A DNA stretch of 64,000 nt from Nemophila menziesii (Eukaryota; Streptophyta; Magnoliopsida; Boraginales; Hydrophyllaceae). The position numbers and the translations under genes were made by a program. Location of the stretch: assembly GCA_029959085.1 (NCBI GenBank), contig JARWIR010000023.1:7267860-7331859 (forward strand). Direction: 5' to 3'. This document shows, piece by piece, positions 20,786-34,750 of the stretch. The first letter of the stretch is position 1, and each line of letters starts with the position of its first letter. Under the pieces are notes generated by a model, which searched no databases, had not been told where the DNA came from, and saw only the letters and a list, made by a program, of their open reading frames with translations.

Positions 20786-23700
20786 TATTATCTAGACTAG
20801 TCATAGCCTCTTCATGGGGTTTTAGGATCATCACTTGATGTGGTTATCATCTATAGGATTTTCCTCATCAAAGTTTCTCTATTATTACAATTGATTTTGG
20901 TGTATAATAATATCTATGCAACCTATAGGAGGCTTGTGTACGATAAATTCGTCTATCTCTTGATTTTTGTTAACTTCCTTGAGGTTCATTAATCATCCCT
21001 AATACCTCAATGTTTGAGACTTGAACCTTAAATGAAATTAATAACTCATCTAGGAAAGAAAGATGGACGTGCATCTGATGCTCTTCAGCTCGTATAAATA
21101 ACTCTTAAATTTTTATTCCATTATGATCTATTTATAGATTACGAATTTCTTCACTATGGAATTTCATTCTAAAATGATTGTATACCTGACAAAAATCTCA
21201 TTGGTTTATAATTGTGTAGAAATATAATCATGTCATTTTTCTTTGGGTATTCAACAAATCCATATTTGAAATATCTCAAGTCAAGCTAGACTATCAGAAG
21301 TAGTTTAGCATAAATAAAAAAATTCAAAATACTATATCTTTAGGTTTGATTTATATTATCTATGTACTCCATATGGATTCTATCAACTGAGTAGTTGGAC
21401 CAAAGAGTTCATTAAGTATGCAATTGACTTTATAACATTATCCCACAAGTATATTCGAAAACCAGTGAATCTTATCATAGATTACACTATATCCAATAAA
21501 AGGGAATTTCTCTTTTCGGACACACCATTAAACCTTGGTAATTCAGGAGATGCTCACTGAGACGAAATCTAATTTTTTCATAGAAAATTTATTGTTAACA
21601 TTTTCACCACCAAAGGTTAACATCATACTACCTTCATAATCTTATAGACTTTATTTTAACTTCATCGGATTGTAGTTTGAACATTACAAATAATTCATAT
21701 TAGTATTTCATTTGGGAAACACATATATATCTAATATATATTTAATGAAGGAAAGGAAGTAAATTTTTTTATATTTTGTTAAATTTTGGATTAGCCACAT
21801 ATATCAAAATGTAGTTGACATAAGTACTCATTAGTACTATCTCAATTTTCTTCAAAATGAGATTTGATCATATTTCATTAAGATAAGTCTCACAAGTTTC
21901 ATATGATTCAAAATCATATTCTTCAAGAAAATATTCCTTTTGAAACTAGTGAACTATTTTCTCATGTTTTAAGACTTAGTCTATAAATCCAAATATTATG
22001 TGTTGATTTGTACGATTATCTATTTTGATTTATGACCAGAAATAACGATATCACTTTTATGTAGTTACTTTAGGAAACTATAATCACCATACTCTAAGTA
22101 TCCAATAGGGTCTAATTCCTCACTATGAAAGACTCCATTTGTCATTTTATAATACATTAATACACCATAACCATCTTATGATTAAATGACTATTTTGTTT
22201 GAAAATAAGTTTACGAACAAAAATACAGTTTATCTTATAATATGTTTTTCCCCATAGACATCTTAGAATAATTAATTATTACAATTGTGGTTGCAACAAT
22301 TGCTCCAAAACACAAACTGTAATTTAACTTCTCCTATTCTTATTCCTCTATTTATCTTTAGAGTATGCAACATATTGCACGTATCTACAATATTGCAACA
22401 TTATCTTATGTTTGTACTAAGTTACTTATATATTTTTTGGAGATATTTAAGGGTTCAGGATAATATTATGCTTAGATGTCTTTGTAGAAAACTCATGGAT
22501 ACAAATACACTTGAAACCAATTCGTATAACTCTAGATGTCAATCATACGCATTCTATTCATCCTTAAGAGATAATATAGTCAAGAGATTATTTATCCTAT
22601 CAATGAATTTCATGTGCATAAGAAAAAATCTCAAGTTATAGACAAAATACATGAGATTGAACCAACCAACTTGTTTTATTCGAGAAGTGATTTAACAAAA
22701 ATCTCAAGAAATCTAATAGTATGAAGGAACGCGGAATAACGCTCTTAGAACACTATTATAGATCTAACAAATATATGGAATTTACCTAAGAGATATATAA
22801 TAAGAAACTGTAAAACATGAATAAGCCCCCTGGTATTTAGGTCGTTTCTAAAAATATAAAACTTTAAAAAATGAATGACCCCCCAGTAATCAAGTCGTTT
22901 CTCATTCATAATTAAAGTGTGGTGCATTACCTATTTTATCAAATGAAATAAAAGATCTAGAACTATTTATCCCCTAGTTATCTAGTCCTTTCTAATTAGT
23001 TTTGTTGAGTTAATCCATCATATAATAGAATATTATCAATCTCACATCATTTGGTAGTTTATACTTAAAATGTGAAATCAATGATTTATACCTATTATTA
23101 AACAATATAAATTTTTTTAATTTGTATTTGAACTAAAAGTCCACTATCGAAACATGTAAACTTAACAAATTAGAAACTCTACTTGCAAAGGACAAGTCTC
23201 ACGAAATATTTTATGTATCGTCTTAATAAACTCAATAATTCTTATATTTCAAGTGGAAAAAACTGTAAGATTTAAAATCATAATGTTGGATTATTTTAAA
23301 TCCTATGGAATTTATATTAGTATTTTTGCAAATAAAAATAATAGTACGACAACTATCAAATATATGAAAATAAATCAATGTTTTATTTTATATTCATCAA
23401 ACATTTTAATGATCTAAATCTTGATGGCAAATGTTACAATCATATGAATAAAATCATATGAAATAGTATGCATATTATCCAGTAAAGCTAATCATCAAAG
23501 ACCATTCAATTTTTAATTTTTTCAATATCAAAACAAAATAAAAGAACCAATGAAGCAGCTCCAGAAAGTGATCATATCACTTTGTCATTTAAAATTAATC
23601 CTATTCTTTAAATAAGAATAAAAGAGTATAATGTGTCTTACAACACGAATCATATATACACATATATGTTTTAAACACATTCGTCAAATAAAAACAACTT

Positions 23701-24116
23701 TTTTTTTTCAATAGCTGCCGCGCTAAAAAACACCAAAAAAGTAACAACGAAACATTTCTCATTTTCTTATTTTTAATAATGGCACCAAACCTGAATATAA
23801 AAAGAACATCTTTTTACGTGATCCTGCGAATAACAACAAAAACAACCAACTTTATTTTTCAAATTATATCTCACTTACAATGAATCAATAACAGTAAATA
23901 ATTTTTTAAACCGTCTTTCAAACAAAAACCAACAAAAAAATCTAATTCCTTTTTTTTTGTTTGATGATAATCCATACAATCATGATTATAGAAACTTACA
24001 ATATTCAACACATATAAAATCCAATAATAAAATGAAATATTTTATTGAATAAATGCTAAAACAATATTCATACATTGTCATATAATATTCTTGTTTTAAA
24101 TCATAAATTGCAACAA
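20786..24116. other. Non-coding internal region of unit C
   Basis: Collinear with A and B, no enzyme domain visible. Contains the short direct repeats at about 22827-23000 and the unidentified coding-like segment listed separately. Confidence 0.45.
22581..22724 (+). other. Unidentified short coding-like segment, unit C copy
   Basis: Open plus-strand stretch of 47 codons ending in TGA, sharing HEIEPTNLFYSRSDLTKISR with the A and B copies. Unknown family. Confidence 0.22.
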
Positions 24117-24131
24117 CCATGGCTCTGATAC
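24117..24131 (-). other. Primer binding site of a copia-type element, unit C
   Basis: Minus strand reads ACCCATCAAG-TA-GTATCAGAGCCATGG. The CA of ACCCATCA would be the LTR terminus, followed by a short spacer and the PBS. One mismatch to the canonical initiator-Met PBS. Confidence 0.68.
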
Positions 24132-25180
24132 TACTTGATGGGTAGAAATTACGATTATATCAATATATAAGTAGCGAAAACAAGTAATTATGATCCTAAA
24201 GCCAATCTAGTTCGATAAAAAAACATAATATTATTTGGTATGTTTTTAGAACTGTATAATTATTGGATAAATAAGCCAACTTCAAAAGCTTGAAACCTCC
24301 ACGCTTTGCAGTTCTTGATTTCCTTTCAGAACGATGATTCTAACTTGGAGACTTGGATACTATTTGCGTTATGTGGCTTTTTGTTTCAAGAGTAAAGTGA
24401 AAAAGTTGTTGACTTTGAATAAAAACATTATACATATAATAACTTTAGAAAAAATAAAAAGTCATCAACGTATAATGGAAATTGATTATCCTAATAATCT
24501 GGTTCATTATCCAATTGTAAAGCTTTTACATTATACATATGATTTGGACTAGCCCAACGGGCAGTGATACATTTTACATTATTGGAGGTATGTGGTTCGC
24601 TCCACAAACCTGCCAATTTCTAATCGAGCGTGAAATAAACTCCTTCTACCTTTACAGCCCGATCATCCTTTGACAAGGATTTGATACAATCGGTATAATT
24701 TTATGACATCATAGAGCTCAAACTATTTTTCTGGAGTTGATAGTTGACTCGTCCCTAGGAGCATATATACTAAGCTATGTTGAATATCCTTTCGGTTAGC
24801 ATTATGACACACTAGTTTTCTAGTATCTAAACAAAACAAACACATAGACAACTATAGTGATGATCTCAGGTCAAAGAATTACACATAAAAAATTCTTTGT
24901 AGTGATTAACCCACTTGACTGTTCAAGGGAATGAACTATTAGGAATCTCTAATTTTATACGGTTCGATGATCACATCTCTAGGTGCATTATCTATGCACC
25001 TATCTCGGTAAAGGAGAAATACAAATATTATCCAATAAATACTCGTTAACTACATATTAATCTTACCATATCATCGAGGTCCAAGCTCTATGATCCTACA
25101 ACAAAGAACAAGTTTAGATTAAATCCTATGAGCTAGAATCTCATTATTATAACACCTTATGATTTATATTTCATAACTTA
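24132..25180 (-). mobile_element. Copia-type 5' LTR, unit C
   Basis: About 1.05 kb, collinear with the A and B LTRs. The PBS-proximal end is the best preserved of the three. High-coordinate end approximate. No partner LTR and no target-site duplication could be defined. Confidence 0.6.
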
Positions 25181-25367
25181 ATCAAATATATGCCTTCTTA
25201 TTATGTAGATGAATTCCTTAATAATAAAAGCGTGTCAATGATTCAAGAAAACAATTCCTTTGATCAATATTGTAGCGATAACTATTATCGTGCACAATAA
25301 ACACTAATGTACAATTCATTACAAGACAATGGAATCTAAGGGATAATTCAAACAATTATTATTACCA

Positions 25368-25492
25368 GATAAGGCTAAATTACAACCTGAAGCTAAGCCT
25401 GCTAGAATATGAACCGAAGCTGAAGCTATAGCGAAGGCCAAAAGGGAGAGACCTTGAAAGAGGAGCCTCTAGACAAGCCTTTCTCAAGATAA
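25368..25492 (+). pseudogene. GTE / BET bromodomain protein exon remnant, unit C
   Basis: Plus-strand codons read KAKLQPEAKPARI, a stop (TGA), then TEAEAIAKAKRE, then after the shared +1 shift DLERGASRQAFLKI. The ending is the closest of the three to the plant GTE consensus (LERE-AARQALLKM). One exon only; no bromodomain or ET domain nearby. Confidence 0.57.
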
Positions 25493-26240
25493 AATTAATT
25501 AAAAATTACACTACACTAACCTATTAGATAATATATTAAACAATATAACCTATAATTTTATCATTGTAACAACAAAATATCATACAAATAACTTAATATT
25601 ATATAAACAAAATGATAATAAAAAAATACTAGGAAGGTGATTTTAAGAAGTTGATGTGGCCAAGTGAAGATTTCATAAATTCAATGGAACCATAAAGTGT
25701 AAGTATACAATTTTGTATAGGTTCAGATATTTTTTTGGAAAACCTTGGGGGAACACCAAAACCATTTTTGTAAAGAATTATTGAAGTGTTGATAACTTCA
25801 CATCATAAAAAAAATGTATAAATTTCTTTGATTTTGAATGTATTTTTTGTGTATAGTTAAGATAGAAAATATTAGTTAGAAAATAACAAGTCTAACATGT
25901 GAGGTCATGAAATGTACTATTTGCCACTCTTTACAAAGCTATGAAATTGTTTGTTTGTATCACATAGTAGAAAGTGGAAAAGAAACATATCTATTTATTT
26001 ATTAAAAAATATATAGATATACTAACAATTATTTTCTTAGCAATTGACTGAACAACTTGAGAGAAGTAAGATCTTAAAAGTTTTGTGCAAATGCTAGTAT
26101 CGGATATGATCACTTATAAAGAATAAAATGGATAATTAGAAACAAAACTCGCAAACAATATCAAACAAATTTTAACTCTTAAATGCTTTTATTAATTAAA
26201 GATAAGTTACTTAAACACCCAGAATTAAGAAACATTAGAT
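25493..26240. other. Non-coding sequence after the GTE-like exon (unit C)
   Basis: AT-rich, no gene seen; matches unit A 8783-9509. Confidence 0.4.
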
Positions 26241-26560
26241 AGCAAACTAAAAAATTTTACAAAAAAAAATTCCTTAAACAAATTACAAACTTCCCAAATT
26301 TTTTCATCAATAGAGGTGACTAATGTCATAGTCTATATTTCCTCAACCATTCTCATGACCACCAGCGGCGGAAGATGTACTTGCACCAAGACTTGACATA
26401 TTTAAATAGTTCTTCTACTCAATTTTATTAAATCCGTTTCTACCCCCTACTCCTCCTTCAAGCTCTTTTTATTCCTTTTTCCTCCTCTGTTGCTCAAAGT
26501 TACTAGTGTAGCACGTGAAACAACAAATGTTGAAACAAGGTGCATGATACCTGCATTCAA
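26241..26560 (-). pseudogene. Unidentified coding-like segment, unit C copy, broken
   Basis: Homologous to 9510-9836 in A, but stops and frameshifts interrupt the A frame. One minus frame reads MSSLGASTSSAAGGHENG before a stop. Family not recognised. Confidence 0.25.
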
Positions 26561-27984
26561 ATAATATTCGCAAATTCAGTGACTAAAATTTTTTTCTTGT
26601 GGATAATTAGGAAAATTTGTTGAAAATTGGTGAACCTTTGTAGGAATACATTAGTTTATGAATACGAGAATTTACGAAATAATGTCAAAGGGATATCCAC
26701 TGAACTTTCATAAAATAAAACATAAAACTTCTATTGTGAAATACTAAACAAAATGTAAATGGTAACGAAGGTGTATATGGCAATGTGATTTAATATAAAT
26801 ATATCTCCGTTGAAAGAATCACCTAAGATTGATCTAGTGTAATCATTCATGTCTTAAACATTTCGCTTAATCATATCATATATAATCATGAACATTTAGG
26901 TAAATTAACTACCTACATCCACTAGTAATCCAATAAATTCACATCTAAATTAAATGTAAGTTACTTGATTAGGAATTAACTATTTATAATTTTCTTGATA
27001 TAAGAAGAAACAAGTAACTAACTTTGAACAAATATGGATATCCAAACAATTAAATAGACAATCATTACACAAACGGTTTATAAAAAGAAAAAGATTTTAA
27101 CTTTTCTAATTTTAAAACAACATTACTTCCAAAAAATACATATTTGCCTAATACTTTCAAAGATTATTTTACAAAAAAGATATAAAGGTCCCTTTAATTA
27201 GATTCTGTATAAGATTCCACAAAGTAAAAATACAAATTTACATGGCCAATTAATTATACATCCTAAACTTGAAGACATATAAAAGTGTGACTTAAAAATG
27301 TTACCGAGATTATTGCATAGGATGTTAATCATTGTTGAAATGACATGGTCAACAATCTTTCTCAATAAATTTAATATTAATTATATATTGATTACTATTT
27401 ATTGCAATTATTAAAAAGCTAATGAAACTTTAATTAATTAGAAAACAATCAATGAAAAAAAAGTCAACAATTCATAATTATGTGTAGATAAATAATTTTT
27501 AAATATAATATCTATATTTCTTTATCCTATCTAGAATAAGATTATAAATCAAATTGTATTTTTTCTTAAATAAAATTAATTAATTTTTCTAAATAAATAG
27601 ATATATTCTATATACTTATATAAAAAACTTATCAAAATAGATTACCTTTGGAAATTAAAAAAAATGATTGTATAAAAAGATCATATCAAAATAGATACCT
27701 TTACTAGAATGGTAACAACTAATTTCTTTGTTTTTTATTTTGTTTTATTTTTTACTCTATCCATCAAAGATCTAATGATCAATAATGATGTGGATTTAGT
27801 CCCAACTATTATAATAGATGCAGATCTCTTCTTTGCTAGGGAAACTCATGACATTTATCAGAGTTTAATTTGGATTTAAAATATCCACTATAGTTTTATA
27901 CAAAAGAATATGTATTTTTTTTTACTGAAAAATAATGTTATGTGGATTGGGTACATATATGTGTACATAATATACAGATCCACT
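26561..27984. other. AT-rich stretch of unit C, including first copy of the duplicated block (27487-27984)
   Basis: No gene. The part from GATAAATAATTTTTAAATAT (27487) to GATCCACT (27984) occurs again at 28486-29012. The first copy lacks ~30 bp (AAATATTTG-CGTTATCAG) that the second copy and unit A retain. Confidence 0.6.
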
Positions 27985-28485
27985 TCTCCCAACAATCGAA
28001 GAACAATAATTAAGGTAAAAGAATTATCAATTAGATCCTCTTTGGTTGGTTAACAACATATTGGGTACTTCGACTTAATCTCCAGCGACACCTTCATCTC
28101 CACCTTCATCTCCCGTTTGGGACTTACCTGACTTACCTGATGTCCCTTATGGTGAGCTCCCATCTCACATCGACCTTCAACGAACCCGCGTTGTATGCGC
28201 CGTCGTCGATACATGTAAGCAAAAACTATCCCTTTTATCTTTCTAGGTATTTTTATTTTTACTTTTTTTTTTTAAATTTTTCTTTCTTGCTAATTTCTGT
28301 ACTCAAACCTGATTTATTTATGTATTTTTTGGTATTAACTTATACAATAGGATAATTACACAAGTAACCTAACACAGGTGTTATAAGATATTTTGATGAT
28401 TTTTTAATTTTTTTTGGTTTGGAAATTGAAGACAGAGACAATACAATATTTTGGGGCATATGCTTCATTGGGAGTTGATAATAGC
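27985..28485 (+). pseudogene. Unique 0.5 kb insert with an exon-like, higher-GC segment
   Basis: This sequence is not found elsewhere in the window. Plus-strand 28079-28214 is clearly richer in GC and open in one frame: SPATPSSPPSSPVWDL, PDLPDVPYGELPSHIDLQ, then RTRVVCAVVDT. It runs into CAT|GTAAGC, a good plant splice-donor match, followed by a T-rich intron-like stretch. It looks like a captured host exon plus part of its intron. I do not recognise the gene. A different frame contains a 71-codon ATG-initiated reading (28140-28355), which I regard as a shadow. Confidence 0.45.
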
Positions 28486-29012
28486 GATAAATAATTTTTA
28501 AATATAATATCTATATTTCTTTATCCTGTCTAGAATAAGATTATAAATCAAATTGTATTTCTTCTTAAATAAAATTAATTAATTTTTCTAAATAAATAGA
28601 TAAAATCTATATACTTATATAAAAAACTTATCAAAATAGATTACCTTTGAAAATTAAAAAAAATTATTGTATAAAAAGATCATATCAAAATAGATACCTT
28701 TACTAGAATGGTAACAACTAATTTCTTTGGTTTTTATTTTGTTTTATTTTTTTACTCTATCCATCAAAGATCTAATGATCAATAATGATGTGGATTTAGT
28801 CCCATCAAATATTTGTCGTTATCAGTTTTAAAACTATTATAATAGATGCAGATCTCTTCTTTGCTAGGGAAACTCATGACATTTATCAGAGTTTAATTTG
28901 GATTTAAAATATCCACTATAGTTATATACAAAAGAATATGTATTTTTTTTTTACAGAAAAATAATGTTATGTGGATTGGGTACATATATGTTACATAATA
29001 TACAGATCCACT
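28486..29012. repeat. Second copy of the duplicated block in unit C
   Basis: Direct repeat of 27487-27984 with few differences. It resumes the unit A path at its right end (GATCCACTGCATACACTTAC). Together with the first copy it brackets the unique insert. Confidence 0.75.
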
Positions 29013-29408
29013 GCATACACTTACATATCTATACCCATATAGATCCATACCCCCTAAATACACCGAAGAACGGTAAAAAATAAAAGATTTGATGACTTCT
29101 TACCATAAAAATAAAATTCTTGAACCTGCAAACTTTGAACTCCATCATACATGACTTTTTTTAATATAATATAGTATAGATTGTGTTTCATAAAATATGA
29201 ACACAATAAAGAGAGGTAATAGAAAGATAGAGAAGCGAAAAGAAGTAATAGAGAAGAATAAACAGATGGAGGAAACAAAAAGAAAGAGAATAGGAACACA
29301 TGTGTATATGTACTTAGAGAGAAAAAAGAATCTGTGGAACTAAATAAAACAAAATAAAAAGGTATGATTTCCATCCAATATTGGATAGGATCGTTGGATA
29401 TAATAACA

Positions 29409-29467
<59 letters not shown>

Positions 29468-30633
29468 TTTATGGATTTCTATAAAATGGGTCATGTGTCA
29501 TAATATAATATTGGACCTTTTAATATTGGATTGAAGAATTTTCCTATTAAAAGGAGGTTTAGTTGGTATTGTTCACAATCTAATTAAAAAAACAATTAGA
29601 TCCTTTTAATATAACACCACAAGACTATATGGCTTTTATAAGATATATACCCTTAAAAAAATTCCCTTGGTTCATTTTTATAATGAGTGTGTAAATATAT
29701 TATATTAGTATAATATTAGTAGACAAACGTATGTTAGGTAAACTAACAAGATTTATAATAATTAGGACTATTTTGTGAGAAAAAGAATTGGAGTCGTTAA
29801 ATGTGTGTTTTCTAATGTCGGGACCTTTTAAACATTTTCTTTTAAATTTCTTTTATTTACCAAGTCCTTTTAGGGATGGTAATGGTTACTTCAATCACAT
29901 AGCGAACTCTAGTTATCATAGAACAAGATCTACAAGCTTAACGTATTTTGGTCGGACCTTCTTTTGAAATGCTATTGCTGCCACTATTTTAGCTATTTTT
30001 GATAAAATGATTATATATACAAGTAACATGATATCAGTTATGTTTATATTAATATTAATTATAAATTATAGTAATTAAATTTATTTTACTATAATAAAAT
30101 AATTTTATATCTACATCTAAAAATAATAAAAGAATAAAAAAAGAAGACCGAAGAGAGAAGATGAAAACATTATTAATTATTTGAATATATTTTCTTCAAA
30201 TAAATATTACAATATATATGTCCTCTAACGAAAATAAACTATTCTACTACTTTAATTCCAAATAACAATCACCATTCCATAATCGCCTAACTTACGATTT
30301 TCTAGAACTATTCCAAAGTCATTACATTGTCATATCCCATTCCAAGAACCTTGCCCACAAGGTTTGGCTGAGTAAAATCTTCTGGATGGTTTTTTTTCAC
30401 TGAAAAGTCATTTGTTGCAATAAAATTTGCTCATATAAAATAATAAAATGGGGAAATATTGTTTTGTGAATAAGTAATCCACTTATTGGAAGAACCAAAT
30501 ATTGATTGATTTCAAGCACTAAATGGTGTCATCCGGATTCCATAATAATATTGAAGTCAATATTCTTATTTCTCGGTTTCTCTAGGGTACTCACCATAGA
30601 TGCTACGTGGGATTTGTAACATGATAAAATAAT
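29013..30633. other. Purine-rich segment and tail of unit C leading into the array
   Basis: Holds the GAAAGATAGAGAAG-rich stretch, an (AC)n(AT)n microsatellite, and the common tail landmarks. The 146-codon minus frame at 29054-29494 is built from microsatellite and low-complexity sequence and is not a credible gene. From ~29180 onward the content corresponds to the tail part of the monomers. Confidence 0.55.
29409..29464. repeat. (AC)n(AT)n microsatellite in unit C
   Basis: About 14 bp of AC repeats followed by 42 bp of perfect AT repeats (29423-29464). It lies close to, but not in the same sequence context as, the AT tract of the monomers. Confidence 0.9.
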
Positions 30634-32370
30634 TTTCTAGTACTCCACTACTCGTACGAATGAAATATATCTTGTTTCTACTGCTACTTGCGTGCTTTTT
30701 TCTGAACACATAATCTACTCTCTTTAACGAAGGACGCTTCTCAATATGACATGTACAGATTTTACCAACACTCTTTTCTGAGAAACAATGATTTTTCTTT
30801 CCACTATCCAAGAAGAAATGTGATGGATCATTAGGATCAACAATGACATGGATTCTACTTCCCATACCTTTCACGAAATCTACTACCAACCAATCTCCAA
30901 AGTGAAAAATCGTAGGAACTCTTGAGCACCTTGCATCTAACTTGTACATTTGACATTCAGAAGCTATATAAATATTTCACTATTACTTATAACATATGAA
31001 TACAATATAGAAATAATAGAAAGATAGAGAAGAGAGAATAAGTAAGAGAGAAGAGTAAACAGATGGAAGAAACAAAAATAAAGTGAATAAGAACATATAT
31101 ATATAAATTTGAGAGAGAAAAGAACCAGTGGAAAGAGAAACAGTATGATTAGACCACCTAATACACATTAGGGGTGATATTTCTGTGATTATGTGATACC
31201 CAACATTACTCATATATATATATATATATACATTTTGAGAGAGAAATGAACCGATGGGAATAAAAAAAACAAAATTGAATGAGAATATGGTTATATTAAA
31301 AAAAGGAGGTTTAGTTGTATTTTGCACACTCTAATTAAAAAAACACTTGATCCTTTTAATAAAACACCATAAGATTATATGACTTATATAAGATATTTAT
31401 CCTTAAAAAAATTCCCTTGGTTTATATTTTTTTAATGAGTGTGTAAATATATTATTTGAGTATAAAATTAGTAGACAAACTTATGTTAGGTATACTAACA
31501 AACTTTATAATAATTAGGACTTTTTTGTGAGAAAAAGAACTGGAATCTTCGGGACCTTTTAAACATTTTCTATTAAATTTTATTTAACATGTCCTTTTGG
31601 GGATGGTAATGGTTACTTCAATCACGTAGCAAACTCCAGCATAACAATAGATCTACAACCTTAATATATTTTGGTCGGACCTTATTTTGAAATGCTGGTG
31701 CTACCACTATTTTAGCTAGTTTTGATGAAATTATTTATATAAGAGTAATAAGATATTAATTATGTTCATATTAATATAAATTATAATTTACGGTAATTAA
31801 ATTTATTTTACTGTAATATAATAATTGTATATCTACATCTGAATGACAGAAGAGATACAAAATAAAAGAATAAAAAGAAGAAGACCTAAGAGAGAAGATG
31901 AAAACTTTATTAATCACTTGAATATATTTTCTTCAAATAATTATTACATATATATCTCCTCTAACGGTAATAAACAGTTCTACTGTTTTTATTTCAAATA
32001 ACAATCATCATTCCATTCCTGCCTAACTTACGGTTTCCTGAAACTATTACAAAGTAATTACATTGTCATACCCTATTTCAAAAACTTTTCCATCAAGGTT
32101 TGGCTGAGTAAAATCTTCCGGATGGTTTTTTTTCACTGAAAAGTCATTTGTTGCTCTAAAATTTTGGTCATATAAAAGAAAAAAATGGGAAAATATTGTT
32201 TTGTGAATAAGTAATCCACTTATTTCAAGCACCAAATATTGATTGATTTCAAGCACTAAATGATGTCATCCGGATTCCATAATAATATTGAAGTCAATAT
32301 TCTTCTTTCTTGGTTTCTCTAGGATTTCCACAATGGATGCTACGTGGGATTTGTAATATGATAAAATAAT
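30634..32370. repeat. Monomer 1 (1737 bp)
   Basis: First short unit after unit C. Its DUF4283 remnant (minus, 30566-30949) is open for 127 codons and reads GSRIHV, with no TAA in the KIYFIRT stretch. The AT tract is short (31212-31230). Tail keeps the 10 bp CTAACTTACG. Confidence 0.92.
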
Positions 32371-32927
32371 TTTCTAGTACTCCACTACTCGTGCGAATGA
32401 ATTATATCTTGTTACTACTGCTACTTGCGTGCTTTTTTCTGAACACATAATCTGCTCTCTTTAACGAAGGACCCTTCTCAATAAGACATGTACTGATTTT
32501 ACCAACACTATTATCTGAGAAAAAATGATGTTTCTTTCCACTATCCAGGAAGAAATGTTATGGATCATTAGGATCAACAATGACATGGATTCTACTTCCA
32601 ATACCTTTCACGAAATCGACTACCAACAAATCTCCAAAGTGAAAAATCGTAGGACCTCTTGAGCACCTTGCATCCAACTTGTACATTTTACATTCAGGAG
32701 CTATATACATATTTCACTATATACAATAGAGAAATCATAGAAAGATAGAGAAGAGAGAAGAAGTAAGAGAGAAGAATAAACAGATGGAAGAAACAAAAAT
32801 AAAGTACATAGGAACATATATATAAATTTGAGAGAGAAAAGAATCAGTGGAAAGAGAAACAGTATGATTAGACCACCTAATACACATTATGGGTGATATT
32901 TTTGTGATTATGTGATACCCAACATTA

Positions 32928-32978
<51 letters not shown>

Positions 32979-34114
32979 TTTGAGAGAGAAATGAACCGAT
33001 GAAAATAAATAAAACAAAATTGAATGAGAATATGGTTATATTAAAAAAAGGAGGTTTAGTTGTATTTTGCACACTCTAATTAAAAAAACACTTGATCCTT
33101 TTAATAAAACACCATAAGATTATATGACTTATATAAGATATTTATCCTTAAAAAAATTCCCTTGGTTTATTTTTTTTAATGAGTGTGTAAATATATTATT
33201 TGAGTATAAAATTAGTAGACAAACTTATGTTAGGTATACTAACAAACTTTATAATAATTAGGACTTTTTTGTGAGAAAAAGAACTGGAATCTTCGAGACC
33301 TTTTAAACATTTTCTATTAAATTTTATTTACCATGTCCTTTTGGGGATGGTAATGGTTACTTCAATCACGTAGCAAACTCCAGCATAACAATAGATCTAC
33401 AACCTTAATATATTTTGGTCGGACCTTATTTTGAAATGCTGGCGCTACCACTATTTTAGCTAGTTTTGATGAAATTATTTATATAAGAGTAATAAGATAT
33501 TAATTATGTTCATATTAATATTAATTATAATTTACAGTAATTAAATTTATTTTACTGTAATATAATAATTGTATATCTACATCTGAATGAAAGAAGAGAT
33601 ACAAAATAAAAGAATAAAAAGAAGAAGACCTAAGAGAGAAGATGAAAACTTTATTAATCACTTGAATATATTTTCTTCAAATAATTATTACATATATATC
33701 TCCTCTAACGGTAATAAACAGTTCTACTGTTTTTATTTCAAATAACAATCATCATTCCATTCCTGCCTAACTTACGGTTTCCTGAAACTATTACAAAGTA
33801 ATTACATTGTCATACCCTATTTCAAGAACTTTGCCATCAAGGTTTGGCTGAGTAAAATCTTCCGGATGGTTTTTTTTCACTGAAAAGTCATTTGTTGCAC
33901 TAAATTATTGGTCATATAAAAGAAAAAAATGGGAAAATATTGTTTTGTGAATAAGTAATCCACTTATTTCAAGCACCAAATATTGATTGATTTCAAGCAC
34001 TAAATGATGTCATCCGGATTCCATAATAATATTGAAGTCAATATTCTTCTTTCATGGTTTCTCTAGGATTTCCACAATGGATGCTACGTGGGATTTGTAA
34101 CATGATAAAATAAT
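32371..34114. repeat. Monomer 2 (1744 bp)
   Basis: DUF4283 remnant with several stops, including the shared T-to-A change creating TAA (plus strand GAATTATATC). AT tract 32931-32975. Keeps the 10 bp CTAACTTACG. Confidence 0.92.
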
Positions 34115-34687
34115 TTTCTAGTACTCCACTACTCGTACGAATGAATTATATCTTGTTACTACTGCTACTTGCGTGCTTTTTTCTGAACACATAATCTGCT
34201 CTCTTTAACGAAGGACCCTTCTCAATATGACATGTACTGATTTTACCAACACTATTATCTGAGAAACAATGATGTTTCTTTCCACTATCCAGGAAGAAAT
34301 GTGATGGATCATTAGTATCAACAATGACATGGATTCTACTTCCAATACCTTTCACGAAATCTACTACCAACCAATCTCCAAAGTGAAAAATCGTAGGACC
34401 TCTTGAGCACCTTGCATCCAACTTGTACATTTTACATTCAGAAGCTATATAAATATTTCACTATTACTTATAAAATATGAATACAATAGAGAAATCATAG
34501 AAAGATAGAGAAGAGAGAAGAAGTAAGAGAGAAGAATAAACAGATGGAAGAAACAAAAATAAAGTACATAGGAACATATATATAAATTTGAGAGAGAAAA
34601 GAACCAGTGGAAAGAGAAACAGTATGATTAGACCACCTAATACACATTATGGGTGATATTTTTGTGATTATGTGATACCCAACATTA

Positions 34688-34750
<63 letters not shown>

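Larger units (their letters stand above)
20093..30633. repeat. Large composite tandem unit C (10.54 kb, with internal insert/duplication)
   Basis: Collinear with unit A but ~1 kb longer, because of a 0.5 kb unique insert (27985-28485) flanked by two copies of a ~0.5 kb block. Its tail (29180-30633) runs directly into the monomer array and contains the purine-rich stretch missing from A. C-like sequence is therefore the nearest visible relative of the array founder. Confidence 0.87.
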
